Shown in pieces: positions 16,469 to 24,450 of a stretch of 64,000 nucleotides of DNA. A program made the translations under genes and the position numbers. The notes under the pieces are model-generated. The model was not told the origin of the DNA, searched no databases, and was given only the letters and a program-made list of their open reading frames with translations. Each line of letters begins with the position of its first letter. Position 1 is the first letter of the stretch. Origin of the DNA: a virus; the IMG/VR virus record IMGVR_UViG_3300017727_001923, positions 62,001-126,000 of that record, one strand, 5' to 3'.

Positions 16469-17221
16469 ATGAAGACTGCATTATGTTTGTCTGGTAGATG
16501 GAATGAATACTGTCACCAGAAATGGATGGATAGAACACAAGAGATAATTCCTCACGACAAGATGTTCACGGGTACATGGAAGGGTCAAGACTATGATGCT
16601 GACTACTACTTTGATGACCCTGAGAATCTGTACCATCCAGTATTCGACACCGAACCCTATCCCGATGACGCAAGTACACTAAGGAGAGATATCTTTCCTC
16701 ATTACTTGGAGAGACATAAAGAAGACCCTACCTATCACAACAGTCAGTTAAGACACGCATACGCAAGTGCTAACTGGCACAAACAACTTCTCATACACAA
16801 TGAGATGATGAAGTCGATACCTAAAGAATATGATATGATTATTCGAACAAGGTTTGACGTAATCGTGTCTGACCAACTCCCTTGGAAAGATATGATTAAG
16901 GATTCATATGACAGGTTAATTCCGAAGGGATTCAACTGTATGAATTACTATGGTACACATGACTTCAATAAGATTAAAGGTATGGGAAAAGAGACTACCT
17001 ACTACATCAATGATGCATTGATAATCCATCCCAGAGAATGTTGGGATACCGATTTAGTGGACTCACTATATAAAGATAAGAAGTTAAAAAGTGCAGAAGA
17101 GGGATGGTATCAAATACTATCTGAACCGTTTGGATTTTATCATGAAAGTTATCATGGTGGATGTTACCTATCAGAGAGATGGGAGTATGTAAGAGATGTT
17201 GATGAAAGCCTTCATAATTAG
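16469..17221 (+). CDS. Putative glycosyltransferase-like protein
   Basis: 250 residues. The segment YDMIIRTRFDVIVSD (about residues 121-135) is the R-x-R-x-D type motif found in several poorly characterised glycosyltransferase-like proteins. The start MKTALCLSGRWN and a C-terminal aromatic region also fit that group. No DxD of the usual type is obvious. The start abuts the previous stop. Role in glycan assembly is inferred from the motif and from lying between an NDP-sugar enzyme and two GT25 genes. Confidence 0.55.
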   Translation: MKTALCLSGRWNEYCHQKWMDRTQEIIPHDKMFTGTWKGQDYDADYYFDDPENLYHPVFDTEPYPDDASTLRRDIFPHYLERHKEDPTYHNSQLRHAYASANWHKQLLIHNEMMKSIPKEYDMIIRTRFDVIVSDQLPWKDMIKDSYDRLIPKGFNCMNYYGTHDFNKIKGMGKETTYYINDALIIHPRECWDTDLVDSLYKDKKLKSAEEGWYQILSEPFGFYHESYHGGCYLSERWEYVRDVDESLHN

Positions 17222-17915
17222 TATGATAAACAATCACGAGTCCACAGTTGCGACTCGACATGTTATTGAATCAATAAAGAAAACTGGAACAAAACTAGAA
17301 CCTATCATTCTACCCGCTACCACACCAAAGACTATTGGTGAAGGGATAGACCAGTTGGATATGAATGGTGTTGCATGGACGTATCCTCTAGATGAACACC
17401 AAGACGGTCTTGATATGAAAACAGGACTACGTCTTACTCACTACAAAACTGCGAATCATAGTAATCGTGTTGCATGTCTAATATCTCATATGAGATGTTG
17501 GCAGAAGTCGATTGACCTTGATGAGACTATTGTTGTACTGGAACACGATGCATTATTTACAGATTCTCTTTTACCAGAGGACTTGACTTCTGAGTGGAAG
17601 GGTGGTATAATAGGCTTAAATAATCCAATAGGTGCGACACGTAGAGCGCACGTATTTGATGCACAAGTGAAAAAAATACATGGACTACAGGGTGTTCCTT
17701 CAGTAGATGATTGGGATGTACCCCAAGGTCTTGCGGGTAACTCTGCATATATGATATCACCTAAGGCAGCTAAGAAACTGATAAATAAGGTGAAAGAAAT
17801 CGGAATGTGGCCAAACGATGCACTAATGTGTAAACAATTGTTTCCTTGGTTACAAGTCGTATATCCATATTACACCACAATACAGAAAGGGTTGAAGTCA
17901 ACTACAACACAATAA
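17202..17915 (+). CDS. Glycosyltransferase, GT25-like
   Basis: 237 residues from ATG 17202, whose N-terminus (MKAFIISM) parallels its relative at 18097 (MKAFVITI). Family 25 motifs: RVACLISHMRCW (about residues 87-98) and ETIVVLEHDALF (about 106-117). A later SAYMISPKAAKKL corresponds to the conserved acceptor-side segment. It overlaps the upstream gene by 20 bases. Likely adds a sugar to an LPS-like or virion glycan; specificity unknown. Confidence 0.72.
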   Translation: MKAFIISMINNHESTVATRHVIESIKKTGTKLEPIILPATTPKTIGEGIDQLDMNGVAWTYPLDEHQDGLDMKTGLRLTHYKTANHSNRVACLISHMRCWQKSIDLDETIVVLEHDALFTDSLLPEDLTSEWKGGIIGLNNPIGATRRAHVFDAQVKKIHGLQGVPSVDDWDVPQGLAGNSAYMISPKAAKKLINKVKEIGMWPNDALMCKQLFPWLQVVYPYYTTIQKGLKSTTTQ

Positions 17916-18100
17916 TGGAAATACCACCCGTATCATCAATACCCAAGGTAACAGACCGTTCGTATACTGTTGAACGAGTCAATAAAGTTGCAGGCGGAGA
18001 TTATAAAGTTGAAAGTACAACTTATTATGTTACTACATATGATAATAAAGGGAGAATAACGACTACAACTAATACTAGTCAATTGAGTTTTTTAATATGA
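17915..18100 (+). CDS. Small Thr/Val-rich hypothetical protein, 61 aa
   Basis: 61 residues starting at ATG 17915, which shares an A with the previous stop (TAATG). The sequence alternates Thr, Tyr and Val (YYVTTYDNKGRITTTT), suggesting a small beta-sheet domain. It ends four bases into the next glycosyltransferase gene. No family recognised; accepted because of the coupled start and stop on both sides. Confidence 0.6.
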   Translation: MEIPPVSSIPKVTDRSYTVERVNKVAGGDYKVESTTYYVTTYDNKGRITTTTNTSQLSFLI

Positions 18101-18744
18101 AAGCATTTGTAATTACAATAAAAGATAATCCATCGTCTGTTCAAGTTGCTGATAGGTGTATTGAATCGGGTAAACGTCATGGACTAACGATTGAAAAGTT
18201 TGATGCAATCACCCCCGCAGATAATCCTGTAGAACTATTACAGACAAGAGGTATTGACCCAATACAATTTGATGAGAAATATTCTCGTAATTTAAATTGT
18301 ATTTCTGCATTCTTATCACACTACGCATTGTGGGAAGCTTGTTCTAAGGGTAACGAAGACTTTATTATCTTTGAACATGATGCAGTTATGGTTACACCTT
18401 TACCAATGTTGTTTCCTAACTATGTAATGAACATAGGTCATCCATCTTACGGTAAATGGAACAAACCAAACTTTCTGGGACTTAATCCTTTAACCACCAA
18501 AAGATATTTTCCTGGCGCTCATGCGTATTGGGTTACTCCCAAAGGTGGTAAACTATTAGTAGAGAATGCACCATTGTATGCAAAACCTACCGATGTATAT
18601 TTAAATTTAGATACCTTCCCTTGGTTACAAGAATGTCATCCATTTGTTGCAGAAGCACGGGACACATTTACTACCATTCAAGTAGAAGAAGGATGTCTTG
18701 CAAAACACAATTGGAAAGAAGGATATGACATTATCGATGCTTAA
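18097..18744 (+). CDS. Glycosyltransferase, GT25-like
   Basis: 215 residues. GT25 motifs are clear: AFLSHYALWEAC (residues 71-82) and DFIIFEHDAVMV (88-99, with Glu93-His-Asp95). A later HAYWVTPKGGKLL fits the family's third conserved block. Clearly a divergent relative of the protein at 17202, consistent with an old duplication. The start overlaps the preceding small gene, and the end overlaps the next glycosyltransferase by eight bases. Confidence 0.75.
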   Translation: MKAFVITIKDNPSSVQVADRCIESGKRHGLTIEKFDAITPADNPVELLQTRGIDPIQFDEKYSRNLNCISAFLSHYALWEACSKGNEDFIIFEHDAVMVTPLPMLFPNYVMNIGHPSYGKWNKPNFLGLNPLTTKRYFPGAHAYWVTPKGGKLLVENAPLYAKPTDVYLNLDTFPWLQECHPFVAEARDTFTTIQVEEGCLAKHNWKEGYDIIDA

Positions 18745-19402
18745 AGTTTTTTTGACAGGATGTGATAATAACACAGAATGGCAATTACCATGGTTTTTAG
18801 AAAACTATAAAAAACACAATACTATACCTATTGTTCTTGCAGATTTTGGTATGTCTAAAGAGGCACGTGCAAAAGCAGAAGAAGACTTTGATTTAGTAAT
18901 AACAGTTAAGAGTGAAGCACAGGGATGGTTTAAGAAACCTCGTGCGATTCTAGATGCAACTAAGTTAGATGGTGTAAAGAAAGTTTGTTGGTTGGATACT
19001 GATTGTGAAGTAACCGATGACATATCACCAATATTCAATCTATCAGAATATGGTAAGTTGGGTATGGTAAAAGACCGACCTTGGAGTACACGTAGAAGTG
19101 AACTTGGAAGTTGGTATAACTCTGGAGTTGTTCTGGTGGAAAACACTCCAAATATCCTGAAGAGTTGGGCAGACGAATGTATTCGAAACCCTGTTCAAGG
19201 AGACCAAGAGGTTCTTTATATAATGATGGGAGGGGATGAGATTACGAAGATGTCGTATATTAAACCTATACCTCATGTGTACAACACTTTACGGTTGGAC
19301 TATATAGATAACATACAAGTAAAGAACCCTAAAATAATCCATCACACTGGAAAAAAAGGGAACGAAGTAATAAGGAGACAGATAAATGAATTATCTACTT
19401 GA
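18737..19402 (+). CDS. GT-A-fold glycosyltransferase with DxD
   Basis: 221 residues from ATG 18737. The motif VCWLDTDCEV places DxD at Asp87 and Asp89. The segment WYNSGVVLVENT and a final IIHHTGKKG match the substrate loop and metal-binding His of GT8-like or related enzymes. It overlaps the GT25 gene before it and the small gene after it. It resembles the enzymes at 3398 and 63478 in order of motifs. Confidence 0.72.
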   Translation: MLKVFLTGCDNNTEWQLPWFLENYKKHNTIPIVLADFGMSKEARAKAEEDFDLVITVKSEAQGWFKKPRAILDATKLDGVKKVCWLDTDCEVTDDISPIFNLSEYGKLGMVKDRPWSTRRSELGSWYNSGVVLVENTPNILKSWADECIRNPVQGDQEVLYIMMGGDEITKMSYIKPIPHVYNTLRLDYIDNIQVKNPKIIHHTGKKGNEVIRRQINELST

Positions 19403-19607
19403 AGCATTAGTAAGAAAATTAGACGGTGATATTGCCGTTGCAAAAGCAAATGTTGACGTGTACATGAAAAACGCTGCTGGTATAGGAGAACATCCTGATA
19501 TCGTAGAATCTATTGAAACACAGATTAGTAAAATCGCAGAAGCCGAAGATAAGATGAATATAATTCATACTCATTTCGGATGGAATAAAGGAAAGAAGAA
19601 TGTATGA
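19386..19607 (+). CDS. Small helical hypothetical protein, 73 aa
   Basis: 73 residues, probably a helical hairpin (two amphipathic stretches, about 2-30 and 38-62) with a basic C-terminus. An AGGAGA site precedes the ATG inside the upstream gene. It overlaps the nuclease gene by eight bases, so the two are likely translated together. No family assigned. Confidence 0.65.
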   Translation: MNYLLEALVRKLDGDIAVAKANVDVYMKNAAGIGEHPDIVESIETQISKIAEAEDKMNIIHTHFGWNKGKKNV

Positions 19608-20007
19608 ATATAGAACAAAAGTTGTACGTGTTGTTGACGGTGATACCGTTGACGTTGACATCGATTTGGGTTTTGGTGTTTGGCTTCGAAAGTCAAGAAT
19701 CAGACTTCTTGGCGTGGACACCCCAGAATCACGAACACGTGACCTCGTAGAAAAGAAATATGGATTAGCTGCAAAAGCATTTCTAAAGAAGAGTTTAGGT
19801 ACTTCTCCTATTCTTAAAACAACAAAGGATGGTAAAGGTAAGTTCGGACGTATTCTTGGTGAATTCCTTGTTGATTTTGATGACGGTAGTCGTATTAATA
19901 TTAATCAATATTTGGTTGACAATTACCACGCAGTGGAGTATAATGGACAGTCTAAAGATATTATTGCAGACCAACATTTGGCAAATAGAGAATTAGTACA
20001 ACTGTAG
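19600..20007 (+). CDS. Staphylococcal-nuclease-like endonuclease
   Basis: 135 residues forming one SNase (thermonuclease) OB-fold domain. Calcium and catalytic residues are in place: Asp13/Asp15 region VVDGDTVDVD, Arg35 and Asp40 in RIRLLGVDTPE with Glu43, and Arg84 in GKFGRILGE. It lacks a signal peptide, so it acts inside the cell, plausibly on host DNA or in nucleotide scavenging. Complete for a single-domain enzyme. An AGGAAAGAAG site precedes the start. Confidence 0.9.
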   Translation: MYEYRTKVVRVVDGDTVDVDIDLGFGVWLRKSRIRLLGVDTPESRTRDLVEKKYGLAAKAFLKKSLGTSPILKTTKDGKGKFGRILGEFLVDFDDGSRININQYLVDNYHAVEYNGQSKDIIADQHLANRELVQL

Positions 20008-20015
20008 AGTAAATT

Positions 20016-20645
20016 ATGAGAGTTAATGTATTGGGTAACGGTGACAATGCGGGATTGTTCGAAAGGGGAACGCCTGGCAAACTGTTAGTTTGTAATATGC
20101 CACCATTTGAAATCCCACGCAAAGAAGTTCACGCAACCTGTATGGTGGACTTCAAGATGATGAAGGCACTACAAGAAGGTCATGTTAAGTTAGACATGTA
20201 TGACTGGATTCTTGGAACTAGACCTAAAATCTGGATGGAGAATTCTGGTACTTTCTATATGAAATACTCTCACCTTATCAAGGGATTCTATTCACATATC
20301 CCTAAGTATGCGGGAGACCCAAAGTATGCCGCAACTAACTTTAACTGTGGTCACATGGCAGTTCACTATGCATGTGCAAAGATGAGAGCAACCGAAGTTC
20401 ACATCTATGGATTCGATAGTATCTTTGATATGAATCTGGGTAGTTTCACTGACCTAATTTTAGAAAGTGACCGTTCTACAAACAATACAGTAAGACTTGC
20501 GGGAAACTGGAGACCTATATGGACAGAGATGTTCAAAGAATTTAAAGAGGTCAAGTTTCATTTATATCATAGTCACAAAAACATTAAAATCCCTGTATCA
20601 AAAAATGTAGAGATTCACACAAAATCCATGCATGATAATACTTGA
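20016..20645 (+). CDS. Rossmann-like protein, MptE/GT42-like
   Basis: 209 residues. The segment TNFNCGHMAVHYACAKM followed by EVHIYGFDSI resembles the nucleotide-binding region of DUF115/MptE-like proteins and family 42 sialyltransferase-type enzymes, where a Gly-rich helix precedes a strand ending in G-x-D. The assignment is tentative. It is the last gene of the long plus-strand island, followed at once by the tRNA promoter. Confidence 0.45.
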   Translation: MRVNVLGNGDNAGLFERGTPGKLLVCNMPPFEIPRKEVHATCMVDFKMMKALQEGHVKLDMYDWILGTRPKIWMENSGTFYMKYSHLIKGFYSHIPKYAGDPKYAATNFNCGHMAVHYACAKMRATEVHIYGFDSIFDMNLGSFTDLILESDRSTNNTVRLAGNWRPIWTEMFKEFKEVKFHLYHSHKNIKIPVSKNVEIHTKSMHDNT

Positions 20646-20670
20646 CATTTAATATCAATAGTGATATAAT
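20642..20670 (+). promoter_or_regulatory. Sigma-70 promoter of the tRNA pair
   Basis: TTGACA 20642-20647, 17-base spacer, TATAAT 20665-20670, overlapping the end of the gene before. The expected start is about 12 bases upstream of the first tRNA. Confidence 0.82.
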
Positions 20671-20688
20671 ATCTTATTGATTGGAAAA

Positions 20689-20764
20689 CGTCTCATGGTG
20701 AAACTGGATATCATCCGAGTCTTCTAAACTTGTGTTCAAGGTTCGAGTCCTTGTGGGACGGCCA
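20689..20764 (+). tRNA. tRNA-Arg (anticodon UCU)
   Basis: Cloverleaf by eye: acceptor CGTCTCA pairs with TGGGACG; anticodon stem CGAGT/ACTTG encloses loop CTTCTAA, anticodon TCT; T stem CAAGG/CCTTG with loop TTCGAGT; discriminator G and encoded CCA (20762-20764). It reads AGA, a very common Arg codon in the phage's fibre genes. Confidence 0.93.
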
Positions 20765-20774
20765 ATCAACGATT

Positions 20775-20849
20775 GCCTCCGTAGTTTAACGGATAAAACA
20801 GTCCGCTACGAACGGACAACTCGTGGTTCGATTCCATGCGGGGGCACCA
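20775..20849 (+). tRNA. tRNA-Arg (anticodon ACG)
   Basis: Acceptor GCCTCCG pairs with CGGGGGC; anticodon stem GTCCG/CGGAC encloses loop CTACGAA, anticodon ACG; T stem CGTGG/CCATG with loop TTCGATT; discriminator A and encoded CCA (20847-20849). It reads CGT (and CGC/CGA if A34 is edited to inosine by the host). It lies 10 bases after the other tRNA-Arg. Confidence 0.93.
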
Positions 20850-20875
20850 GTTTAAGAGCTAAAAAGGTATAAATA

Positions 20876-21070
20876 ATGCTACAGACTATGAAAATTAATC
20901 TAGAAGATGAAGAATCTTCGGATTATAGAATATTTAAAATGAATGATGGATATGATTTCGGAGATTTATCTGATTCAGACCTATCATTTTTTAGTAAGAC
21001 TGAGTTAGACGAGGGTCAAAAAATGGCAGTAGTCAATAACAAAAGTCTTTTCATATACATAGAGGAGTAA
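20876..21070 (+). CDS. Small acidic hypothetical protein, 64 aa
   Basis: 64 residues, very acidic in the first half (Asp/Glu-rich, DDEESSDY-like composition), ending in a hydrophobic segment and two Glu. The ATG at 20876 follows directly on a TATAAATA-like string; Met5 (20888) is an alternative start. No family recognised. It probably shares the tRNA transcript. Confidence 0.55.
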   Translation: MLQTMKINLEDEESSDYRIFKMNDGYDFGDLSDSDLSFFSKTELDEGQKMAVVNNKSLFIYIEE

Positions 21071-21074
21071 CTCA

Positions 21075-21287
21075 ATGGATAAAGTAACAGAAATAATTAA
21101 CAACCTTAGAGGAATATTGGTAGACCCAATAGTAGACCTATGGGAAGAGTACAAGGGCGAAGTCGGTCTTGTTATCGGAACATTAAGTTTAGTTGTAGGA
21201 ATATTCCAAGGAGCATCATTACTGATTGTCTCTGGTTTGGTTCTAGTCGCAATGACTTGTGTCGATATTTATGATAAGTATGTTTAA
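21075..21287 (+). CDS. Small membrane protein, 70 aa
   Basis: 70 residues. The N-terminal half is amphipathic (about 1-30); two closely spaced hydrophobic helices follow, roughly 32-46 and 48-64, separated by a QGAS turn. GAGGAG precedes the ATG. Reminiscent of small holin-like or inner-membrane phage proteins; no function shown. It ends before a bidirectional terminator. Confidence 0.6.
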   Translation: MDKVTEIINNLRGILVDPIVDLWEEYKGEVGLVIGTLSLVVGIFQGASLLIVSGLVLVAMTCVDIYDKYV

Positions 21288-21311
21288 TTAATTGCTTAAT
21301 TGATTACGAAC

Positions 21312-21340
21312 AAAGAGGACTTTATGTCCTCTTTTTCTTT
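21312..21340. terminator. Bidirectional rho-independent terminator
   Basis: Perfect nine-pair stem AAAGAGGAC (21312-21320) with GTCCTCTTT (21326-21334), five-base loop, followed by a T-rich tract on the plus side and preceded by A-rich sequence on the other. It sits between convergent transcripts and overlaps the 3' end of the minus-strand kinase gene. Confidence 0.85.
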
Positions 21341-22002
21341 TCTCTCTCTTGTTTAATCCACTTCTTCGCTTTACTATTATCTACTGGACTACGTAAGAAC
21401 TTCTGAATATCTCTATATGCACGTAGAGTTTCTGCCTTGTAGTCTTTACCGTCTGAGTTATCGACAATCAACATATCCTTCTTACCAAACATCTGTTGAA
21501 ATGCACCGATGTTCTTTTGAACAGTCTTCCAGTATGAAGTTACTTCTTTCTCACCAATAGTACGGTCACGTTCGGAGTCTCGTTTGATTGCAGTTTCTAG
21601 GTCAGTGTTTACAAATATCATTGCAGTATCATAACCTAACGCTTCCATTGACTGTACTTGTTTCTTAACCTTTGGAAAATCTTTACCAGTACCATCAATA
21701 ACTACACCAAGTCTACCCATAAGGTATCTTGCTTGTTTCTTACCTGTTAATGCCTTTGCACGTCCACGAATATCTTGACCTTGAACTGAGAAGATGTTTT
21801 CAGGAGACATTTCAAGTCCTGCTTTTTTCATTGCAGATTCATATGCGTCATCCGAATTAACTACCTTCAGACCGAGGGCGGGGAGACCCGTTTTCCCGAC
21901 AATGAAGGACTTACCACTGCCTGGCCCGCCTGCTAGGAAAACTGCTTTAAAGATTGCGGGGTCATCCACACCCTCTGTCATAAACTTTTTAAACTTAATC
22001 AT
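21322..22002 (-). CDS. P-loop kinase, zeta-toxin/AAA_33-like
   Basis: 226 residues. Walker A GGPGSGKS at residues 25-32; the segment VVNSDDAYE (about 46-54) matches the NxD substrate-binding region of zeta-toxin-like and polynucleotide-kinase-like P-loop phosphotransferases; VVIDGTG (about 101-107) is the second conserved strand. The C-terminus is Lys/Arg-rich. It could phosphorylate a nucleotide, sugar or RNA end. Last gene of a minus-strand operon starting at 23901; it overlaps its upstream neighbour by one base. Confidence 0.75.
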   Translation of the reverse strand: MIKFKKFMTEGVDDPAIFKAVFLAGGPGSGKSFIVGKTGLPALGLKVVNSDDAYESAMKKAGLEMSPENIFSVQGQDIRGRAKALTGKKQARYLMGRLGVVIDGTGKDFPKVKKQVQSMEALGYDTAMIFVNTDLETAIKRDSERDRTIGEKEVTSYWKTVQKNIGAFQQMFGKKDMLIVDNSDGKDYKAETLRAYRDIQKFLRSPVDNSKAKKWIKQEREKKKRT

Positions 22003-22832
22003 TAGTATACCTTAATTACTTTTTGCAAAATAGAAGTCATCTGTGTTGCAATATTTGTTTTAAAATTATCGTCTCCGTAGTTTTCGTGTACGGTATTACT
22101 ACCCAAATAATGTAACACGTCATTTACATCCTTTGGTGTTCCCGTTAAACGAGTCGGGCGTTCTGGTATAGGATTTCCCCTACGTATTTCCATTCTTATA
22201 TTATGGTCTTGAAAATCATCTATTAAATCAAAATCTTCGGTGCAATATGATGCAAAGTCATCTTTGATATCTTGTGCATTATATGTAGTACCTTCTGGAA
22301 TACTAAATCCCGCAAGAAAGACTGCATCAAATTTGACATCTTCTGGTGGTACAACGTTGTAGTTATCCGCACCCATCTCATACATTCCATTAGAAGATAT
22401 AATGTTTACACCAAAGTCTAGATGAAGGTCTTGATATAAACTTGTATGTCCGTCTGGATATGGAACATATATGTTAGGAGAACAATTAAAATGTTTATTA
22501 ATAATAGGAGTCATATGTTGACTCGCATTACTTTGCATTGTCTCGTAGTTGGCATCCATTAGTTTTGGAAACCTACCGTTTCTAAAAGAAGGAACAAACA
22601 AGACGTTTTGATACTTCATTGATGTTAAAAAATTACTGTATGTTATGCCAGCAACGACATGTCTTTCTGTTCCAATAATTTTATCGGTCAAACTATCAGT
22701 TGTATATCCTTTTATAATACCACGAATCTTTGTCTTTAATGCAGTATCAGCTTCATCCGAAACAAATAATGTGTTTAGGTTTCCGTTCGCAGATATTACT
22801 ACATTATTGGATGACTCGTAATGAGTAGACAT
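22002..22832 (-). CDS. Protein of unknown function, tandem paralogue A (276 aa)
   Basis: 276 residues, soluble. It aligns by eye with the next gene upstream: both have a strand NVLFV/NILVV followed by a conserved N-Y segment, an NIYVP/NIYVT strand, a VKFDAVFLAG/VKFDCIVLLG strand, a DIKxxFAxYC helix, and both end in KVY. The alternating strand-helix pattern suggests a Rossmann-like or alpha/beta fold, but no cofactor motif is evident. It shares one base with each neighbour. It lies in a late minus-strand operon, so a role in virion assembly or late metabolism is possible. Confidence 0.7.
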   Translation of the reverse strand: MSTHYESSNNVVISANGNLNTLFVSDEADTALKTKIRGIIKGYTTDSLTDKIIGTERHVVAGITYSNFLTSMKYQNVLFVPSFRNGRFPKLMDANYETMQSNASQHMTPIINKHFNCSPNIYVPYPDGHTSLYQDLHLDFGVNIISSNGMYEMGADNYNVVPPEDVKFDAVFLAGFSIPEGTTYNAQDIKDDFASYCTEDFDLIDDFQDHNIRMEIRRGNPIPERPTRLTGTPKDVNDVLHYLGSNTVHENYGDDNFKTNIATQMTSILQKVIKVY

Positions 22833-23629
22833 TAGTATACCTTGTAATAATCGTTTATTTCTTCAATATTTAATGCAACTCTGTAATAATTCAGTTTTTG
22901 TTTTAAACTTAACATGTAAGGTTCAGAGTCTACAACACGTTTTTCTAGGTCAATAAGTTTCTTAGGAGTATTAACACAAGTATACATTCTATCTTTATAA
23001 AGTTCTATGTCTCTAGTACTACCATTAATATTAGTCTCTGATAATCTACGAATATCAATCAAGTCAACATTAGGTGAAATACAGTATGGTGCAAATTTCT
23101 TCTTGATATCATCAATCTGGTAAGTACCTTTCTTATCCGCTTCAACACCTAATAGAACAATACAATCAAATTTTACGTCAGTTTGAATTTTAAAATCGTG
23201 GTCAAGTCTGAAATATGAATCACACTCTATTTGATTTACTTCGTAATGGTCATATAAATCTTTCATGTAATTATCACCATTCTTTGGCATAGTTACATAT
23301 ATGTTACCTTCAGATTCATTTACTGCATGAACGATAGGAAGTAGATGGTCACCCGCACTATTGATTGGACGATAGTTTCTATCTCTTAGTCGTTCATAGT
23401 TAGAATCTTCGAATGAAGTTACTACAAGAATATTTGAATATCCACCAGACACAATCATTCCATCTATAATAGATGCATCTGTTATCAATGGTACAAAATC
23501 TTTTCTTGTGACATTCTTGTTATTAAAAACAGATATCTTTCCGAGAGATTCCATCAACTTAGTCTTTGTATCAAGGTTGATGAGATTGTTCGTATCTATC
23601 CCTTTAGGTTGTGTCTTGTATAATAACAT
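22832..23629 (-). CDS. Protein of unknown function, tandem paralogue B (265 aa)
   Basis: 265 residues, paralogous to the gene at 22002-22832 through its central region (residues about 60-200) and C-terminal KVY. The N-terminal 40 residues and the last 60 differ, with a Lys-rich helical C-terminus here. No catalytic motif recognised. Start and stop codons overlap both neighbours by one base, indicating coupled translation. In other T4-like phages this position holds variable or structural-accessory genes. Confidence 0.7.
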   Translation of the reverse strand: MLLYKTQPKGIDTNNLINLDTKTKLMESLGKISVFNNKNVTRKDFVPLITDASIIDGMIVSGGYSNILVVTSFEDSNYERLRDRNYRPINSAGDHLLPIVHAVNESEGNIYVTMPKNGDNYMKDLYDHYEVNQIECDSYFRLDHDFKIQTDVKFDCIVLLGVEADKKGTYQIDDIKKKFAPYCISPNVDLIDIRRLSETNINGSTRDIELYKDRMYTCVNTPKKLIDLEKRVVDSEPYMLSLKQKLNYYRVALNIEEINDYYKVY

Positions 23630-23901
23630 TATGTCCCCTTATAAATCTTTTGAATGTGGTCTTCGAATTGTTCTATCTTTTCGAGACGATTTGGCCAGAG
23701 AATGTATTCTTTCTCTGGATTCTGTTTTAGATTGTTCAATAGGGGTTGAACCGCATTAAACAACGTGTCTAGTTTTTCTTGAGTTTCGGACACAGATGCA
23801 GTAGTAGAAGCAACTGACGCTTGTGCTTGTTGCACAACCTCTAGTTCATTCTCATCTACAAGGGTGAATCCGAAATCAAATAGTTCGTTTGAATTACTCA
23901 T
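23629..23901 (-). CDS. Conserved phage protein, 90 aa, coiled-coil centre
   Basis: 90 residues. After FDFGFTLVDENELE comes an Ala/Ser/Thr-rich helical stretch with heptad spacing (about 24-58), then NPEKEYILWPNR and a final helix. This pattern (FDFGF opening, YILWPNR end) is one I recall from T4-like marine phages, with no known function. It starts five bases downstream of a TATAAATA, so its transcript should be leaderless. First gene of the operon. Confidence 0.7.
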   Translation of the reverse strand: MSNSNELFDFGFTLVDENELEVVQQAQASVASTTASVSETQEKLDTLFNAVQPLLNNLKQNPEKEYILWPNRLEKIEQFEDHIQKIYKGT

Positions 23902-23906
23902 AGTTC

Positions 23907-23914
23907 TATTTATA
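23907..23914 (-). promoter_or_regulatory. T4-type late promoter, minus strand, leaderless
   Basis: TATAAATA on the minus strand followed by GAACT and then ATG (23901). With the T4 late start expected about six bases after the box, +1 is the A of ATG. The string GGTATAAATAGAACTATGAG recurs identically at 34173-34189. Confidence 0.75.
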
Positions 23915-23938
23915 CCTTTAAATAATTGTAAAAAACAC

Positions 23939-23967
23939 TTGACAAAGTGTGTTTTATCCTGTATAGT
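23939..23967 (+). promoter_or_regulatory. Sigma-70 early promoter
   Basis: TTGACA 23939-23944, 17-base spacer, TATAGT 23962-23967. It drives the plus-strand small genes from 23993 and is divergent from the late promoter at 23907. Confidence 0.75.
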
Positions 23968-23992
23968 GTATTTATATAGTCTGGAGATATAG

Positions 23993-24289
23993 ATGCAAAC
24001 ATTTCACGGTTCAATGAAATACGACATGCATGGTCGTAAACGTAAGACGAATGCATGGAAGAAGACCCCCAAACGCAAACCTGAGTTCAAACCTCTTGAA
24101 AACTACTCTATAGGTAATGGTGAAGACCATCGTAAGAAATACCCGTCCGCTAGTGACATGGGTTATGTCCCTCAAAAAGACAACTCTTATAAATTAGAAG
24201 AGTCCAAGAAGTTTACTGTCGCACCCGCATACAATAAAGGTGCATACCAAGTCATCCCCCGTGGTGACGTTAAACATATAGGAAAATAA
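23993..24289 (+). CDS. Basic hypothetical protein, 98 aa
   Basis: 98 residues, strongly basic at the N-terminus (RKRKTNAWKKTPKRK), with few hydrophobic residues, so probably flexible and nucleic-acid-binding or disordered. A GGAGAT site lies upstream of the ATG, and a consensus promoter 26 bases before it. Small Lys/Arg-rich early proteins of this kind are common in T4-like marine phages. No family assigned. Confidence 0.7.
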   Translation: MQTFHGSMKYDMHGRKRKTNAWKKTPKRKPEFKPLENYSIGNGEDHRKKYPSASDMGYVPQKDNSYKLEESKKFTVAPAYNKGAYQVIPRGDVKHIGK

Positions 24290-24291
24290 CT

Positions 24292-24450
24292 ATGTTACCC
24301 AAAGATGAACGTGATGAATTCGAGATATTTGCTCGTGAGATGTATCAAGAAAACTGTCGTGAAAGAGACATTTATAACGAACCTCTACTTACCTTTGACG
24401 AGTACGTTGAAAAAAATAATCAATTTTTGCTTGACAACTTGCGTAAATAG
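24292..24450 (+). CDS. Small acidic hypothetical protein, 52 aa
   Basis: 52 residues from ATG 24292, two bases after the previous stop, with an AGGA site inside the upstream gene. The protein is acidic and helical (FEIFAREMYQ near residue 10). Its 3' end holds the -35 region of the next promoter. A longer frame in another register overlaps it but starts without a ribosome site. Confidence 0.55.
   Translation: MLPKDERDEFEIFAREMYQENCRERDIYNEPLLTFDEYVEKNNQFLLDNLRK

Noticed and set aside
20868-20875. TATAAATA immediately before ATG 20876.
   Set aside because: The box touches the ATG, so transcription would begin inside the gene; it could only serve an internal start or the next gene.
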